Shown: positions 17,932 to 24,274 of the stretch, one piece after another
How positions within the stretch are numbered: position 1 is the first letter of the stretch
Layout: each line of letters starts with the position of its first letter
Assembly (NCBI GenBank): GCA_022720335.1
Contig: JAIHVJ010000004.1
Location: forward strand, 1 to 41,983
From: Collinsella sp.
GTDB taxonomy: Bacteria; Actinomycetota; Coriobacteriia; Coriobacteriales; Coriobacteriaceae
Direction of reading: 5' to 3'
DNA length: 41,983 nucleotides
Translations under genes and position numbers: made by a program
Notes under the pieces: model-generated
Databases searched by the model: none
Told to the model about the DNA's origin: nothing
What the model saw: only the letters and a program-made list of their open reading frames with translations

Positions 17932-17983
17932 GTGGTCCTCTAGGGGCGTACGCTCGGTGGTGTACGCATTGTCCCAAGACCAC
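17932..17983 (+). promoter_or_regulatory. Structured mRNA leader before rplC
   Basis: Nested complementary blocks form one long stem: GTGGTC (17932-17937) with GACCAC (17978-17983), GGG (17943-17945) with CCC (17973-17975), and GCGTAC (17946-17951) with GTACGC (17962-17967). It ends 20 bases before the rplC start. In E. coli L4, encoded by the second gene here, represses the S10 operon through a leader hairpin. A similar role is an inference. Confidence 0.5.
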
Positions 17984-18003
17984 GCGAGAGTTGGGATCAT
18001 ATC

Positions 18004-18624
18004 TTGATCAGCATGATTCTCGGCCGCAAGATTGGCATGACCCAGGTTTGGGACGAGGACGACAACGTCGTTCCCGTCACGGTCATCCAGGCTGGCCCCT
18101 GCGCTGTCTCGCAGGTTAAAACTCAGGCAACCGACGGCTATGACGCCGTCCAGATCGGTTTCGGCGACATCAAGGCCAAGAACGTGAACAAGCCCATGGC
18201 TGGTCACTTCGCCAAGGCTGGCGTCGAGCCTGTCCGCTTCCTTCGTGAGGTCCGCGTCGAGAACGGCGAGGAGCACAAGGTCGGCGAGGTCGTCACCGTC
18301 GCTGATTTCGCTGATGTCGAGAAGGTCGACGTCATCGGTACCTCCAAGGGTAAGGGCTTCCAGGGTCGCATCAAGCGCTGGGGTCAGCGCCGCGGTCCTA
18401 TGACGCATGGTTCTCACTTCCAGCGTCACCCCGGTTCTATCGGTCAGTGCGCCTATCCTGCGCGCGTCCTCAAGGGCGTCAAGATGGCCGGTCACATGGG
18501 TAACGAGCGCGTTACCGTCAAGAACCTTTCCGTTGTCCGCATCGATGCCGAGCAGAACCTCATCTTGGTCAAGGGCGCTGTCCCGGGTGCCAAGAATGGT
18601 CTCGTCGCCATCCGTATGGCCTAA
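18004..18624 (+). CDS. rplC: 50S ribosomal protein L3
   Basis: L3 is one of the first proteins to assemble on 23S rRNA and reaches toward the peptidyl transferase centre. The product (206 residues) has ILGRKIGMTQVWDEDDN at the start, GTSKGKGFQGRIKRWG and PMTHGSHFQRHPGSIGQCAYPARV in the middle, and GAVPGAKNGLV near the end. TTG 18004 is taken as start because a weak purine-rich site lies upstream; ATG 18013 begins nearer the usual family start but has no visible ribosome site. It opens the S10 cluster here, since rpsJ, normally first, has moved to the str operon. Confidence 0.95.
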   Translation: MISMILGRKIGMTQVWDEDDNVVPVTVIQAGPCAVSQVKTQATDGYDAVQIGFGDIKAKNVNKPMAGHFAKAGVEPVRFLREVRVENGEEHKVGEVVTVADFADVEKVDVIGTSKGKGFQGRIKRWGQRRGPMTHGSHFQRHPGSIGQCAYPARVLKGVKMAGHMGNERVTVKNLSVVRIDAEQNLILVKGAVPGAKNGLVAIRMA

Positions 18625-18670
18625 GGGCCCAGCCCATTTAGCCCAGCGTCATACCAAGGAGAACACTTAA

Positions 18671-19297
18671 ATGGCAAAGTTTGAAGTAAAGAACAGCGAG
18701 GGCAAGAAGGTCGCCGAGGCCGAGCTCGCCGCTGAGGTGTACGGCATCGAGCCGAACATCCACGTTATGCACCACATCGTCAAGTGCCAGATGGCCTCTT
18801 GGCGTCAGGGCACCCAGTCCGCTAAGGGCCGCTCTGAGGTTTCCGGTGGCGGCAAGAAGCCTTGGCGTCAGAAGGGCACCGGCCGTGCCCGCCAGGGTTC
18901 CATCCGTGCTGCCCAGTGGCGTCACGGTGGCGTTGTCTTCGCCCCCAAGCCCCGTTCCTACGCTAAGCGTATGAACAACAAGGAGGTCAAGCTGGCTATG
19001 CGCTCCGCGCTGTCCGCCAAGCTGGCCGATGGCGAGCTCGTGCTCGTCGACGACTACGGCTTCGAGAAGCCTTCCACCAAGGCTGCCGTCGCCATGCTCA
19101 AGGCTCTCGGCCTTGAGGGCAAGCGTCTGACCATCATCGTTCGCGATGAGGACGTCAACGCCTACCTGTCGTTCCGCAACATTCCCAAGACGTTCATCAT
19201 CACTGCCGACGAGGCCAACACCTACGATCTCGTCAACAACAACGCTGTGCTGATGCCCGCCGACATCGCCGCTCACTTCGGGGAGGTGCTTGCATAA
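18671..19297 (+). CDS. rplD: 50S ribosomal protein L4
   Basis: L4 binds 23S rRNA domain I and lines the exit tunnel with a long loop. The 208-residue product has the basic loop SGGGKKPWRQKGTGRARQGS (about 58-77), then WRHGGVVFAPKPRSYAKRMN, both diagnostic. ATG 18671 follows AAGGAG. It follows rplC by 46 bp and abuts rplW with no gap. In E. coli this protein is the autogenous regulator of the S10 operon. The structured leader at 17932-17983 would be a candidate target, which is inference. Confidence 0.95.
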   Translation: MAKFEVKNSEGKKVAEAELAAEVYGIEPNIHVMHHIVKCQMASWRQGTQSAKGRSEVSGGGKKPWRQKGTGRARQGSIRAAQWRHGGVVFAPKPRSYAKRMNNKEVKLAMRSALSAKLADGELVLVDDYGFEKPSTKAAVAMLKALGLEGKRLTIIVRDEDVNAYLSFRNIPKTFIITADEANTYDLVNNNAVLMPADIAAHFGEVLA

Positions 19298-19585
19298 ATG
19301 ACCGCCCACGAGATCATCATCCGTCCGATCGTGTCCGAGCGTTCCTTCTCCGGCATGGAGCTGAACAAGTACACGTTCGAGGTCGCCAAGGATGCTAACA
19401 AGTATCAGATCAAGGACGCTGTCGAGGAGATCTTCGGCGTCAAGGTCGTTCGCGTGAACACCCTGACGGTCAAGCCCAAGACCAAGCGCGTGCGCTATGT
19501 CGCCGGCAAGACCCGTTCTTGGAAGAAGGCCATCGTCACGCTGGCCGAGGGCGACACCATCGAGGTCTTTGGCAACCAGGCCTAA
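19298..19585 (+). CDS. rplW: 50S ribosomal protein L23
   Basis: L23 sits at the tunnel exit and docks trigger factor and SRP. The 95-residue product has the family length and features: IIIRPIVSERSF at the start, the YTFEVAKDANKYQIKDAVEEIFGVKV helix region, and the basic loop KPKTKRVRYVAGKTRSWKKA. Its ATG is directly after the rplD stop, so it is translationally coupled. A strong hairpin and a repeated upstream motif separate it from rplB, so the distal genes may also be transcribed on their own. Confidence 0.95.
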   Translation: MTAHEIIIRPIVSERSFSGMELNKYTFEVAKDANKYQIKDAVEEIFGVKVVRVNTLTVKPKTKRVRYVAGKTRSWKKAIVTLAEGDTIEVFGNQA

Positions 19586-19602
19586 GACTCGCTGCTGTTG
19601 AG

Positions 19603-19640
19603 TGAGCTCATGCCTCCCAAAAAGGGGAGGCGAGAGCTCA
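19603..19640 (+). promoter_or_regulatory. Strong intercistronic hairpin between rplW and rplB
   Basis: TGAGCTC (19603-19609) pairs with GAGCTCA (19634-19640) and GCCTCCC (19612-19618) with GGGAGGC (19625-19631), around an A-rich loop. AGG and then TTTT follow, so this could be a weak terminator or attenuator, or an mRNA stability element inside the operon. Confidence 0.6.
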
Positions 19641-19660
19641 AGGTTTTGGGCGTATAAAAT

Positions 19661-19684
19661 GGACACGCCCGGAACCGTGTATAC
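19661..19684 (+). promoter_or_regulatory. GGACACGCCCG motif, rplB copy
   Basis: This is the third copy of the motif found ahead of rpsL and rplC: GGACACGCCCG then GAAC then CGTGTATAC. In RNA, ACACG could pair with CGTGT across the variable bases; in the rplC copy ATACG still pairs through one wobble. It starts 104 bp before the rplB ATG, so it may be an internal promoter or binding site. Confidence 0.5.
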
Positions 19685-19764
19685 GTCCGGTGTCATCGCA
19701 CCCGAGGCAGAACCTCGAATCCCTGTCTGCGATGGCTAACGGATTCCTATTGAAAGGGATTGTA

Positions 19765-20595
19765 ATGGCTGTAAAGCACCTTAAGCCGACCTCCGCTGGT
19801 AGGCGTTGGCAGACGATCTCCGACTTCTCCGAGATCACCTGCACCAAGCCCGAGAAGTCTCTTCTCGAGCCCCTGCCCAAGAAGGCCGGTCGTAACAACA
19901 ACGGCCGCATCACTACCCGCCACCAGGGCGGCGGCGTGAAGCGTCGTTACCGCGTGATCGACTTCAAGCGCAACAAGGACGGCGTGCCCGCCAAGGTTGC
20001 CACGATCGAGTACGATCCGAACCGTTCCGCCCGCATCGCTCTGCTGCACTACGCTGACGGTGAGAAGCGCTACATCCTGGCCCCCAAGGGTCTCGAGGTC
20101 GGTCAGACCATCATGTCCGGTTCTGACGCCGACATCAAGCCGGGCAACGCTCTGCCCCTCGCCGACATCCCCGTCGGTACGCTCATCCACGCCGTCGAGT
20201 TCCAGCCGGGCAAGGGCGCTGCTATCGCCCGTTCCGCCGGTAACTCCTGCCAGCTGATGGGTAAGGAGGGCAAGTACGCCATCGTCCGTATGCCTTCCTC
20301 CGAGATGCGCCGCATCCTCGTTACCTGCCGCGCCACCGTCGGTGAGGTCGGCAACGCCGATCACTCCAACATCGTCATCGGCAAGGCCGGCCGTAAGCGT
20401 CACATGAACGTGCGCCCGACCGTCCGCGGTACCGTCATGAACCCTGTCGACCACCCGCACGGCGGTGGCGAGGGCAAGAACCACACCTCTGGTCGTCCCT
20501 CTGTTACCCCCTGGGGTAAGCCGACGAAGGGCCTTCGTACGCGCAAGAAGAAGAAGGTCTCGAACCAGCACATCATTCGTCGCCGTAAGAAGTAA
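19765..20595 (+). CDS. rplB: 50S ribosomal protein L2
   Basis: L2 is essential for subunit joining and for the peptidyl transferase centre. The 276-residue product has the family length, beginning with AVKHLKPTSAGRR, then NNNGRITTRHQGGGVKRRYR, and near the C-terminus VMNPVDHPHGGGEGKNH with the conserved His. ATG 19765 follows GAAAGGGA. An upstream in-frame ATG (19735) would add an unrelated leader and is rejected. The gene stands 179 bp after rplW, an unusually wide gap for this cluster, filled by a hairpin and the repeated motif. Confidence 0.96.
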   Translation: MAVKHLKPTSAGRRWQTISDFSEITCTKPEKSLLEPLPKKAGRNNNGRITTRHQGGGVKRRYRVIDFKRNKDGVPAKVATIEYDPNRSARIALLHYADGEKRYILAPKGLEVGQTIMSGSDADIKPGNALPLADIPVGTLIHAVEFQPGKGAAIARSAGNSCQLMGKEGKYAIVRMPSSEMRRILVTCRATVGEVGNADHSNIVIGKAGRKRHMNVRPTVRGTVMNPVDHPHGGGEGKNHTSGRPSVTPWGKPTKGLRTRKKKKVSNQHIIRRRKK

Positions 20596-20627
20596 TTTCG
20601 GATACCGAGTTTTAGGAGAAAGCACTT

Positions 20628-20888
20628 ATGAGCAGAAGTCTCAAAAAGGGCCCGTTCGTGGAGACTCGCCTTCTCTCGCGTATCACCGCGATGAACGAGG
20701 CTGGCAAGAAGGACGTCGTGAAGACTTGGTCCCGCGCGTCCACCATCTTCCCCGAGATGGTTGGTCACACCATCGCCGTCCACGACGGCCGCAAGCATGT
20801 GCCCGTGTATGTTACCGAGTCCATGGTTGGTCACAAGCTCGGCGAGTTCGCGCCGACTCGTACGTTCCGTGGCCACAAGGCCAAATAG
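20628..20888 (+). CDS. rpsS: 30S ribosomal protein S19
   Basis: S19 is a head protein of the small subunit that contacts the A-site finger. The 86-residue product has the family length, with SRSLKKGPFVE at the start and KTWSRASTIFPEMVGHTIAVHDGRKHVPVYV in the core, then HKLGEFAPTRTFRGHK. ATG 20628 follows AGGAGAAAGC. It lies between rplB and rplV in the usual S10-operon order, with short spacers of 32 and 14 bp. Confidence 0.96.
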   Translation: MSRSLKKGPFVETRLLSRITAMNEAGKKDVVKTWSRASTIFPEMVGHTIAVHDGRKHVPVYVTESMVGHKLGEFAPTRTFRGHKAK

Positions 20889-20902
20889 GGGGTTAACCGT
20901 AA

Positions 20903-21274
20903 ATGGCAACTAAGTCTATTGAAACTGAGGCCACCGAGGTTCGCGCCGTCGCTAAGTACGTGCGTGTTTCCCCCAGCAAGGCCCGCCTGGTGGTCGATCT
21001 GATCCGCCGCAAGCCTGTCGCTCAGGCCTTCGACATCCTCCACTTCTGCGACCGCGCCGTCGCCGTGGATGTCGAGAAGGTTCTCCGTTCCGCCGTTGCG
21101 AACGCCGAGAACAACAACGGTCTGCGTGCCGACAACCTGGTTGTCGCCGCTGCCTATGTTGACGAGGGTCCGACGCTTAAGCGCATCCGTCCCCGCGCCA
21201 AGGGTTCCGCTTCTCGTATTCTGAAGCGTACTTCCCACATCACCGTCGTCGTTGCTCCTCGAAAGGAGGCGTAA
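20903..21274 (+). CDS. rplV: 50S ribosomal protein L22
   Basis: L22 lines the nascent-peptide tunnel; changes in its beta-hairpin give macrolide resistance in other bacteria. The 123-residue product has AVAKYVRVSPSKARLVVDLIR at the start, ANAENNNGL in the middle, and the tunnel hairpin with RIRPRAKGSASRILKRTSHITVVV. It has a short N-terminal extension (about 10 residues) compared with the shortest homologues. It runs 6 bp before rpsC, consistent with one operon. Confidence 0.95.
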   Translation: MATKSIETEATEVRAVAKYVRVSPSKARLVVDLIRRKPVAQAFDILHFCDRAVAVDVEKVLRSAVANAENNNGLRADNLVVAAAYVDEGPTLKRIRPRAKGSASRILKRTSHITVVVAPRKEA

Positions 21275-21280
21275 AGCTGT

Positions 21281-21991
21281 ATGGGTCAGAAAGTCTACCC
21301 CACCGGCTTCCGTCTTGGCATCACCGAGAACTGGCGCTCCCGCTGGTTCGCAGAGAAGGATTACGCTAAGACCCTCGGTAACGATCTCGAGATCCGCAAG
21401 TACCTCGAGAAGCGTCTTTCCCGCGCAGCTGTCTCCCGCGTCGAGATCGAGCGCGCTGGCGACAAGGTGAAGGTCATCATCCTCACCGCTCGCCCCGGCG
21501 TTGTCATCGGTAAGAAGGGTGCCGAGATCGATACCCTCCGCACCGAGCTCGAGAAGGTCGCTGGCGTCTCCAAGGGCCAGCTCTCCGTCGACGTTGTCGA
21601 GATCAAGCGCCCCGAGCTCGACGCCAACCTCGTTGCTCAGTCTATCGCCGAGCAGCTCGAGGGCCGCGTTGCCTTCCGTCGCGCTATGCGCAAGGCTGTC
21701 CAGTCCGCCCGCAAGGCCGGCGCTAAGGGCATCCGTATCCAGTGCTCCGGTCGTCTCGGCGGCGCCGAGATGGGCCGTCGTGAGTGGTACCGCGAGGGTC
21801 GCGTGCCTCTGCACACCCTCCGTGCCAAGATCGACTACGGCACGGCTGTCGCCAGCACCACCATGGGCGCTTGCGGCGTGAAGGTCTGGATCTACCTGGG
21901 CGAGAAGCTCCCGGGCCAGCCTGTTCCCAACCCTGCACTCGAGGGCTCTTCCCGTCCTCGTCGTCGTAACTCCGAGAGGAGGGGTCAGTAG
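21281..21991 (+). CDS. rpsC: 30S ribosomal protein S3
   Basis: S3 forms part of the mRNA entry tunnel and its helicase region. The 236-residue product has GQKVYPTGFRLGITENWRSRWFA at the start, a KH-type RNA-binding domain with VVIGKKGAEIDTLR, and the C-terminal domain with GRLGGAEMGRREWYREGRVPLHTLRA. The C-terminal tail (about 215-236) is Arg/Ser-rich. The start is ATG 21281 near AAGGAGG. The last base of its TAG is the first base of the rplP GTG start, so the two overlap by one base. Confidence 0.96.
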   Translation: MGQKVYPTGFRLGITENWRSRWFAEKDYAKTLGNDLEIRKYLEKRLSRAAVSRVEIERAGDKVKVIILTARPGVVIGKKGAEIDTLRTELEKVAGVSKGQLSVDVVEIKRPELDANLVAQSIAEQLEGRVAFRRAMRKAVQSARKAGAKGIRIQCSGRLGGAEMGRREWYREGRVPLHTLRAKIDYGTAVASTTMGACGVKVWIYLGEKLPGQPVPNPALEGSSRPRRRNSERRGQ

Positions 21992-22494
21992 TGCTTGCCC
22001 CTAAGCGTATTCTTCACCGCAAGGTGCAGCGTGGCTCCATGAAGGGCCAGGCCAAGGGTAATACCGAGCTGCATTTCGGCGAGTTTGGTATCCAGGCTCT
22101 CGAGGCCCATTGGATCACCAACCGTCAGATCGAGGCCGCTCGTATTGCCATGACCCGCTACATGAAGCGTGGCGGTCGTGTCTACATCACGATCTTCCCC
22201 GATAAGCCCATCACCAAGAAGCCTGCCGAGACTCGCATGGGTTCTGGTAAGGGTAACCCCGAGGAGTGGGTGGCCGTCGTCAAGCCCGGCCGCATCATGT
22301 TCGAGGTCAAGGGCGTGCCCGAGGAGGTCGCTCGCGAGGCTCTGCGTCTTGCACAGCACAAGCTTCCCATCAAGACCAAGATTGTTGCTGCTAAGAACGC
22401 TGAGCAGCGCATCGAGAAGGAGATGGCTGAGGAGGCCGCTCTCGAGGCCAAGTGGGCTGCTGAGGACGCCGCCGCCGCCAAGGAGGAGAACTAA
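21991..22494 (+). CDS. rplP: 50S ribosomal protein L16 with C-terminal extension
   Basis: L16 organises the tRNA-binding region of the large subunit. Residues 1 to about 135 are canonical: MLAPKRILHRKVQRG, GNTELHFGEFGIQALE and HKLPIKTKIV. L16 usually ends shortly after that block at 137-145 residues. This one has 167, with an added tail of about 30 residues rich in Ala, Glu and Lys that is predicted to be helical and charged. Start is GTG, overlapping the rpsC stop by one base; the stop overlaps the rpmC ATG (TAATG). The tail is in frame and not part of rpmC, which has its own start. Confidence 0.95.
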   Translation: MLAPKRILHRKVQRGSMKGQAKGNTELHFGEFGIQALEAHWITNRQIEAARIAMTRYMKRGGRVYITIFPDKPITKKPAETRMGSGKGNPEEWVAVVKPGRIMFEVKGVPEEVAREALRLAQHKLPIKTKIVAAKNAEQRIEKEMAEEAALEAKWAAEDAAAAKEEN

Positions 22495-22709
22495 TGAAGC
22501 CCGCAGAGATTCGTGAGCTCTCGGACGCTCAGCTCGTTGAGAAGCTGAAGGAAATGCGCGCCGAGCTCTTTAACCTTCGTTTCCAGATGGCCACCAGCCA
22601 GCTGGACAACACCGCTCGCGTCAACACCGTGAAGAAGGACATCGCTCGCGTCCTCACGGAGCAGCGCGCCCGCGAGATCGCAGCGGAGAAGTCCGCTGTC
22701 GCCGAGTAG
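22494..22709 (+). CDS. rpmC: 50S ribosomal protein L29
   Basis: L29 is a small helical protein at the tunnel exit near L23. The 71-residue product has MKPAEIRELSDAQLVEKLKEMRAELFNLRFQ (positions 1-31), typical of the family, and a second helix with VNTVKKDIARVLTEQRAREIAAE. The ATG overlaps the rplP stop (TAATG), so it is translationally coupled to L16. rpsQ follows after 16 bp with its own AAGGAGAG. Confidence 0.95.
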   Translation: MKPAEIRELSDAQLVEKLKEMRAELFNLRFQMATSQLDNTARVNTVKKDIARVLTEQRAREIAAEKSAVAE

Positions 22710-22725
22710 GACCTAAGGAGAGAAC

Positions 22726-22986
22726 ATGACTGATTCGCGTAACTCGCGTAAGGTCCGTACGGGTGTCGTTACCTCCGTCTCCGGTGCCAAGACCATTGTC
22801 GTCACCATCACCGAGCGCAAGCGTCACCCCAAGTACGGCAAGATGATGACCAGCTCCAAGAAGCTGCACGCTCACGACGAGGAGTGCACGGCTGGCGTGG
22901 GCGACACCGTCCGCGTTATGGAGACCCGTCCTATGTCCAAGATGAAGCGTTGGCGCCTCATCGAGGTCGTCGAACGCGCTAAATAA
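22726..22986 (+). CDS. rpsQ: 30S ribosomal protein S17
   Basis: S17 is an early-assembling OB-fold protein of the 30S body. The 86-residue product shows RKVRTGVVTSVSGAKTIVVTI, then HPKYGKMMTSSKKLHAHDEE, GVGDTVRVMETRPMSKMKRWRL and a short basic tail, as in the family. ATG 22726 follows AAGGAGAG. A 118-bp gap with a folded intercistronic RNA separates it from rplN, close to where E. coli divides the S10 and spc operons. Confidence 0.96.
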   Translation: MTDSRNSRKVRTGVVTSVSGAKTIVVTITERKRHPKYGKMMTSSKKLHAHDEECTAGVGDTVRVMETRPMSKMKRWRLIEVVERAK

Positions 22987-23013
22987 ACAGTCGCTCTTAC
23001 GACTTGTACGTTT

Positions 23014-23079
23014 CCGAAGATGTGCGTATGCCTGGCTTGCATACCACAGGCCGTCTAAAGGCTGCGCACCTCTCTTCGG
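23014..23079 (+). promoter_or_regulatory. Folded intercistronic RNA before rplN
   Basis: An outer stem CCGAAGA (23014-23020) with TCTTCGG (23073-23079) encloses a second stem GTGCG (23022-23026) with CGCAC (23065-23069), and an inner hairpin GTATGC (23026-23031) with GCATAC (23039-23044). The structure ends about 12 bases before the rplN ribosome site. It is a candidate for autogenous translational control at the S10-spc border. Confidence 0.5.
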
Positions 23080-23104
23080 TTCTTAGTTCGGAGGAACATC
23101 TACC

Positions 23105-23473
23105 ATGATTCAGATGCAAACCATGCTGAACGTCGCCGACAACTCCGGCGCTCGCAAGATTCGCTGCATCAAGGTGCTTGGCGGTTCCAAGCGTCGTTAT
23201 GCAGGCATCGGCGATGTGTTCATCGGTGCTGTCCAGGAGGCTACCCCTGGCGCCAACGTCAAGAAGAAGGACGTTGTCCGTTGCGTCGTCGTTCGCACCG
23301 TTAAGGAGATCCGCCGCAAGGATGGCTCCTACATTCGCTTTGATGAGAACGCCTGCGTTGTCATCAACAACGATGGTTCGCCCGTCGGTACCCGTATCTT
23401 CGGGCCCGTCGCTCGCGAGCTTCGTGACAAGAAGTACATGAAGATCGTCTCGCTCGCTCCCGAGACCCTGTAG
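23105..23473 (+). CDS. rplN: 50S ribosomal protein L14
   Basis: L14 forms an intersubunit bridge and is the binding site of RsfS-type silencing factors. The 122-residue product has the family length and blocks: IQMQTMLNVADNSGARKI, VLGGSKRRYAGIGDVFIG, VVRTVKEIRRKDGSYIRFDENACV and GPVARELR. ATG 23105 lies behind GGAGG. It normally opens the spc operon with rplX, rplE, rpsN and rpsH next. Here only rplX follows. Confidence 0.96.
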   Translation: MIQMQTMLNVADNSGARKIRCIKVLGGSKRRYAGIGDVFIGAVQEATPGANVKKKDVVRCVVVRTVKEIRRKDGSYIRFDENACVVINNDGSPVGTRIFGPVARELRDKKYMKIVSLAPETL

Positions 23474-23486
23474 TTAGGGGAGATAT

Positions 23487-23792
23487 ATGTATATCAAGAA
23501 GGGCGATAAGGTCCAGGTTCTCTCTGGTAAGGATCGCGGCAAGCAGGGCGTTGTCCTGCGTGCTCTCCCCGCCGAGAACAAGGTCGTTGTCGAGGGCGTT
23601 TCGGTCGTCAAGAAGGCCGTCAAGCCCAACGCTGCCAACCAGCAGGGCGGCATCGTTTCGCAGGAGGCTCCCATCGACGCCTCCAACGTCAATCTCGTTT
23701 GCCCCGAGTGCGGTAAGGTTACCCGCGTCGGTCACGAGAAGGACGGCAAGAACAAGCTGCGCGTCTGCAAGAAGTGCGGCCACAAGTTCTAA
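23487..23792 (+). CDS. rplX: 50S ribosomal protein L24
   Basis: L24 is an assembly-initiating protein at the tunnel exit. The 101-residue product has a KOW motif near the start (KKGDKVQVLSGKDRGKQGVV) and a C-terminal zinc ribbon, CPEC and CKKC, as in many bacterial L24 proteins. ATG 23487 follows GGGGAG. A strong terminator follows at once, so the usual next gene, rplE, and the rest of the spc operon are not here. That split is unusual and is listed as a finding. Confidence 0.95.
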   Translation: MYIKKGDKVQVLSGKDRGKQGVVLRALPAENKVVVEGVSVVKKAVKPNAANQQGGIVSQEAPIDASNVNLVCPECGKVTRVGHEKDGKNKLRVCKKCGHKF

Positions 23793-23818
23793 GCTGCCCG
23801 CAACATCAAGTTGCTAGC

Positions 23819-23853
23819 AAAGGCCCGGATGCCACGGCACCCGGGCCTTTTTC
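23819..23853 (+). terminator. Terminator after rplX
   Basis: AAGGCCCGG pairs with CCGGGCCTT, with TGCC/GGCA pairing inside, followed by TTT. It ends the S10 transcript between rplX and the repeats at 23862. Confidence 0.9.
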
Positions 23854-23861
23854 TATCCCCA

Positions 23862-23939
23862 CTCATTGGGGACAGACTTAAATACTCATTGGGGACAGAC
23901 TTACATGAGTGATTGTGCTCATTGGGGACAGACTTAAAT
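23862..23939. repeat. Three copies of CTCATTGGGGACAGACTTA plus decayed copies
   Basis: Near-identical 22-bp units start at 23862, 23885 and 23918 (CTCATTGGGGACAGACTTA then AAT or CAT), all in the same orientation. Two looser copies with TTGGGGACAG and TTTGGGACGG follow up to about 23995. GGGGACAG or its complement also occurs in other intergenic repeats of this window. The rest of the 481-bp gap to 24274 is AT-rich with small inverted repeats and no gene. Confidence 0.8.
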
Positions 23940-24094
23940 GAGTAGTCCCGGCAGTTGGGGACAGTCCCCATGTGTCGGCAGTTTGGGACGGTCCATTGAT
24001 GCCTGATGCCCCTAGAGGGGAAGAGTAAGACAGCCTGCTCTGCCTTTTTGGGCTTTGGTGTTCCGCTTCTTTATCCTTTACAAGGATCCTCGCA

Positions 24095-24130
24095 TGCGCA
24101 TTATCGCGCATAGCATTGCGTGTTAATGCG
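24095..24130. promoter_or_regulatory. Operator-like inverted repeats upstream of the Gfo/Idh gene
   Basis: TGCGCATTATCGCGCA (24095-24110) is an imperfect palindrome, and CGCATTA (24098-24104) pairs with TAATGCG (24124-24130). They lie about 145 bp before a gene followed by a DeoR-type regulator, which could bind here. No convincing -35/-10 pair is seen, so this is tentative. Confidence 0.35.
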
Positions 24131-24274
24131 TATGACCGCGTAAAAATGTGCAAAATATGGCTAAATAATGACCGATAAACAAATAAATACGCAAACACGA
24201 GCAGATACGCGCGCAATTGTGCGACTATAGGGTTGTTAGAAATGAAGGACTTCCGATGACTCAGGAGGCACATC

